Part shown: positions 4,374 through 5,279 of the stretch, one piece after another
Numbering within the stretch: position 1 is the first letter of the stretch
Layout: every line of letters begins with the position of its first letter
Assembly: GCA_035406565.1 (NCBI GenBank)
Contig: DAONLG010000095.1
Span: 1-5,279 of the forward strand
Length of the DNA stretch: 5,279 bases
Direction of reading: 5' to 3'
Origin: Soehngenia sp035406565
GTDB taxonomy: Bacteria > Bacillota > Clostridia > Tissierellales > Tissierellaceae
Made by a program: the position numbers and the translations under genes
The notes under the pieces: generated by a model
Told to the model about the DNA's origin: nothing
The model's database searches: none
Seen by the model: only the letters and a program-made list of their open reading frames with translations

Positions 4374-5279
4374 ATGAAAAATTATGTAATGGCATTTGAT
4401 CAAGGTACTACTAGCTGTAGGGCAATACTTTTTGATAAAGAAGGGAAAATTGTCGGTGTTTCTCAGCAAGAATTTGCCCAAATTTATCCAAAAGCAGGAT
4501 GGGTTGAGCATGATGCTATGGAAATATGGGGAACTCAAAGTGGTGTAGCAAGACAAGTTTTAGAAGTAAATGGCATAAGGCCAGATGAAATTGCAGCAAT
4601 CGGGATTACAAATCAGAGAGAAACAACTGTAGTCTGGGACAAGAACACAGGAAGACCTATTTACAATGCAATTGTATGGCAATGTAGAAGAACTGCTGAT
4701 ATATGTGAAGAATTAAAAGCAAAAGGATATGAAGAGCTAATTAGAGAAAAAACAGGGCTTGTCATAGATGCATACTTTTCCGGAACAAAGATAAAATGGA
4801 TTCTAGACAATGTAGAAGGAGCTAGAGAAAAAGCTGAAAGAGGAGATTTACTATTTGGGACAATGGACACTTGGCTTATTTGGAATTTAACTAGAGGCAA
4901 AGTGCATGTAACCGACTATACAAATGCATCTCGTACCATGATTTACAACATAAACACCCTTGAATGGGATGACGAGCTATTAGAAATACTTAACATACCT
5001 AAATCAATGTTACCTGAAGTAAGACCTTCAAGTGAAATATATGGGACTACAGATGAAAGAACATTTGGAGGAGCAAATATTCCAATTGCTGGAGATGCAG
5101 GAGATCAACAAGCAGCGCTTTTTGGTCAAGCATGTTTCGAAGAAGGCATGGCTAAAAACACATATGGAACAGGATGCTTTTTATTAATGAATACAGGTGA
5201 AAAACCAGTAAAATCAGAAAATGGGCTTTTGACAACTATTGCTTGGGGACTAGATGGCAAAGTAAATTACGCATTAGAA
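4374..5279 (+). CDS. glpK: Glycerol kinase GlpK, 3' end outside window
   Basis: 302 residues are visible and the frame is still open at the window edge; the family is about 500 residues. GlpK makes sn-glycerol-3-phosphate from glycerol and ATP, and this product is the expected GlpP signal. Seen: DQGTTS (9-14), the first phosphate-binding loop of the FGGY sugar-kinase fold; TNQRET (79-84) with glycerol-contacting Arg82-Glu83; VWQCRR (101-106); DAYFSGTK (132-139) with Tyr134; GDAGDQQAALFGQ (240-252), where Asp244 is the likely catalytic base; and NTYGTGCF (262-269), an ATP-binding loop. GGAGG (4363-4367) sits 6 nt before the ATG. It follows glpF by 50 nt with no evident promoter, so the two are probably cotranscribed. 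The residue matching the HPr-phosphorylated histidine of Bacillus and Enterococcus GlpK appears to be Thr230. Confidence 0.97.
   Translation, partial: MKNYVMAFDQGTTSCRAILFDKEGKIVGVSQQEFAQIYPKAGWVEHDAMEIWGTQSGVARQVLEVNGIRPDEIAAIGITNQRETTVVWDKNTGRPIYNAIVWQCRRTADICEELKAKGYEELIREKTGLVIDAYFSGTKIKWILDNVEGAREKAERGDLLFGTMDTWLIWNLTRGKVHVTDYTNASRTMIYNINTLEWDDELLEILNIPKSMLPEVRPSSEIYGTTDERTFGGANIPIAGDAGDQQAALFGQACFEEGMAKNTYGTGCFLLMNTGEKPVKSENGLLTTIAWGLDGKVNYALE

Overview
The window is an AT-rich stretch of a low-GC Gram-positive anaerobe, most likely Clostridia or Tissierellia. The evidence is strong purine-rich Shine-Dalgarno sites before every gene, A/T-ending codons, a LiaF-type envelope-stress protein, a GlpP antiterminator and a PTS-dependent dihydroxyacetone (Dha) kinase. 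The genus cannot be fixed by eye. All genes are on the + strand.

Layout. Positions 1-558 hold the 3' part of a LiaF/YvqF-like membrane protein gene, followed by an AT-rich hairpin that probably terminates it (586-608). Positions 559-764 are a regulatory region. It has a good sigma-A promoter (615-643), a small dyad at the predicted transcript start, and a 20-bp terminator hairpin (671-724) inside the predicted leader. A glycerol/Dha cluster follows: glpP (765-1340), dhaL (1358-1975), dhaM (1987-2388) and dhaK (2406-3401). A second intrinsic terminator (3446-3476) precedes glpF (3510-4323, disrupted) and glpK (4374 to the window end, incomplete at its 3' end).

How the genes work together. GlpF lets glycerol in and GlpK phosphorylates it to glycerol-3-phosphate (G3P). 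GlpP is expected to sense G3P and suppress termination at leader hairpins. DhaK, DhaL and DhaM phosphorylate Dha to DHAP with phosphate from PEP, passed through EI, HPr and DhaM. The cluster therefore serves both the G3P and the Dha routes of glycerol use. No glycerol dehydrogenase or G3P dehydrogenase gene is in the window.

The main anomaly is in the 5' part of glpF. The sequence runs forward, switches to an inverted copy of what was just read, then runs forward again. This adds a net 103 bp, shifts the frame and creates a 52-bp near-perfect palindrome plus a 54-bp direct repeat. Both junctions fall on short shared sequences (AGCT and AATTCT). This is the mark of a double template switch, either a real mutation or, quite possibly, a chimera from whole-genome amplification or assembly. 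Removing 103 bp restores a normal 236-residue glycerol facilitator. Apart from this, the window is a conventional metabolic locus; I see no clear evidence of a wholly new system.
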